Below are positions 17,508 through 17,751 of a DNA stretch of 17,751 bases, piece by piece (within the stretch, counting starts at the first letter, position 1; the number at the start of each line of letters is the position of its first letter). The stretch covers positions 1 through 17,751 of the forward strand of contig JAWWBX010000064.1 of NCBI GenBank assembly GCA_033720735.1. Direction: 5' to 3'. The notes below the pieces were generated by a model. The model was not told the origin of the DNA. It made no database searches and saw only the letters and a list, made by a program, of their open reading frames with translations. A program made the translations under genes and the position numbers. The DNA is from B8-G4 sp033720735. Lineage in GTDB: Bacteria > Bacteroidota > Bacteroidia > Chitinophagales > Saprospiraceae.

Positions 17508-17536
17508 AATATTAACCCTGAAAATCGAATTTTTAG

Positions 17537-17555
17537 TTTGATCTTTGATCAAAGA
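17537..17555. promoter_or_regulatory. Palindromic operator candidate in the divergent promoter region
   Basis: Two tandem TTTGATC units (17537-17543, 17544-17550) are followed by AAAGA. This makes both a 14-bp perfect palindrome TCTTTGATCAAAGA (17542-17555) and a 17-bp inverted repeat TTTGATC-TTT-GATCAAA (17537-17553). It lies between the divergent phosphatase gene and the plus-strand secreted-protein gene and could control either. The half site TTGAT/ATCAA recalls FNR sites, but the spacing (0 or 5 instead of 4) does not fit. Confidence 0.5.
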
Positions 17556-17579
17556 GTGAGCCCTTTCCAAACCATACCC

Positions 17580-17751
17580 ATGGATTTAAGAACAGTCCTG
17601 ATTTGCCTGCTATGCTTACCGGCAACCGCGAGCCTGTGTCAAACCTCACTGTTCGAACACTGGCGTTCTGGCGACGATCTCCACCTGGAAATCACCGCGG
17701 ACTGGGATTCATTGCACGCCAGCCGAGATTACGATGAGCGGGATGCGATCA
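17580..17751 (+). CDS. 5' part of an unknown secreted protein gene, cut by the window edge
   Basis: An ATG at 17580 opens a frame that runs without stop to the window end (57 codons seen). It begins with a convincing signal peptide: MDLRTVLICLLCLPATASLC, then a mature start rich in acidic and aromatic residues (FEHWRSGDDLHLEITADWDSL). The cysteine at residue 20 could be a lipobox-like position (ATASLC), but it does not match a good lipobox. The mature start resembles hypothetical Bacteroidota secreted proteins in general style only, so no function is assigned. It is divergent from the phosphatase gene, and the operator candidate at 17537-17555 lies 24 bp upstream of its start. Confidence 0.72.
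   Translation, partial: MDLRTVLICLLCLPATASLCQTSLFEHWRSGDDLHLEITADWDSLHASRDYDERDAI

Overview
The window looks like a moderately GC-rich member of the Bacteroidota, probably a Saprospiria-like lineage (inference). Three things point there. A large secreted protein carries SprB-type repeats and a C-terminal type IX secretion (Por) sorting domain. Two promoters carry the Bacteroidota -7 element TAnnTTTG. Almost no gene start has a Shine-Dalgarno sequence. Nearly all genes are on the minus strand, so transcription mostly runs from high to low coordinates.

Region A (11499 down to 184) is a tightly packed nine-gene cluster for sulfur oxidation. In transcription order it encodes: a CstB-like persulfide dioxygenase/rhodanese; a SulP anion transporter; a fused four-cluster ferredoxin/NrfD membrane subunit; a cytoplasmic molybdopterin oxidoreductase resembling SoeA; two half-size YeeE/YedE sulfur transporters; a Crp/Fnr regulator with a Cys-Cys motif; a DUF1641 protein; and a type II sulfide:quinone oxidoreductase. 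The genes imply a route from sulfide to persulfide (SQR), then to sulfite or thiosulfate (dioxygenase/rhodanese), then to sulfate (Soe-like complex). SulP would move sulfate or sulfite across the membrane, and the YeeE pair would bring in thiosulfate or another sulfur species. SQR and the Soe-like complex would both reduce the quinone pool. This is inferred from families and gene order; no biochemistry is shown by the sequence. An intrinsic terminator (151-115) closes the cluster.

The most striking find is regulatory. Two promoters, one before the first gene and one before DUF1641-SQR, each have a TGTGA-N6-TCACA type box (10/10 and 9/10 matches) and a perfect TAnnTTTG element. The spacing is the same in both: exactly 21 bp between the elements, 33 bp centre to centre. 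The regulator encoded between them has the R-E-x3-R recognition helix that reads TGTGA in E. coli CRP. The cluster therefore looks like a self-contained regulon.

Region B (11651-14971) is one gene for a 1106-residue secreted modular protein with a type IX sorting domain. Region C (15097-17487) holds a cation:proton antiporter and a PhoA-family alkaline phosphatase, 9 bp apart. Region D (17488-17751) is a divergent promoter region with a repeated TTTGATC palindrome, followed by the 5' end of a plus-strand secreted-protein gene cut by the window edge. The left edge (1-114) has an 8-bp tandem repeat and possibly the first codons of another minus-strand gene. No tRNA, rRNA, insertion sequence or CRISPR array was seen.
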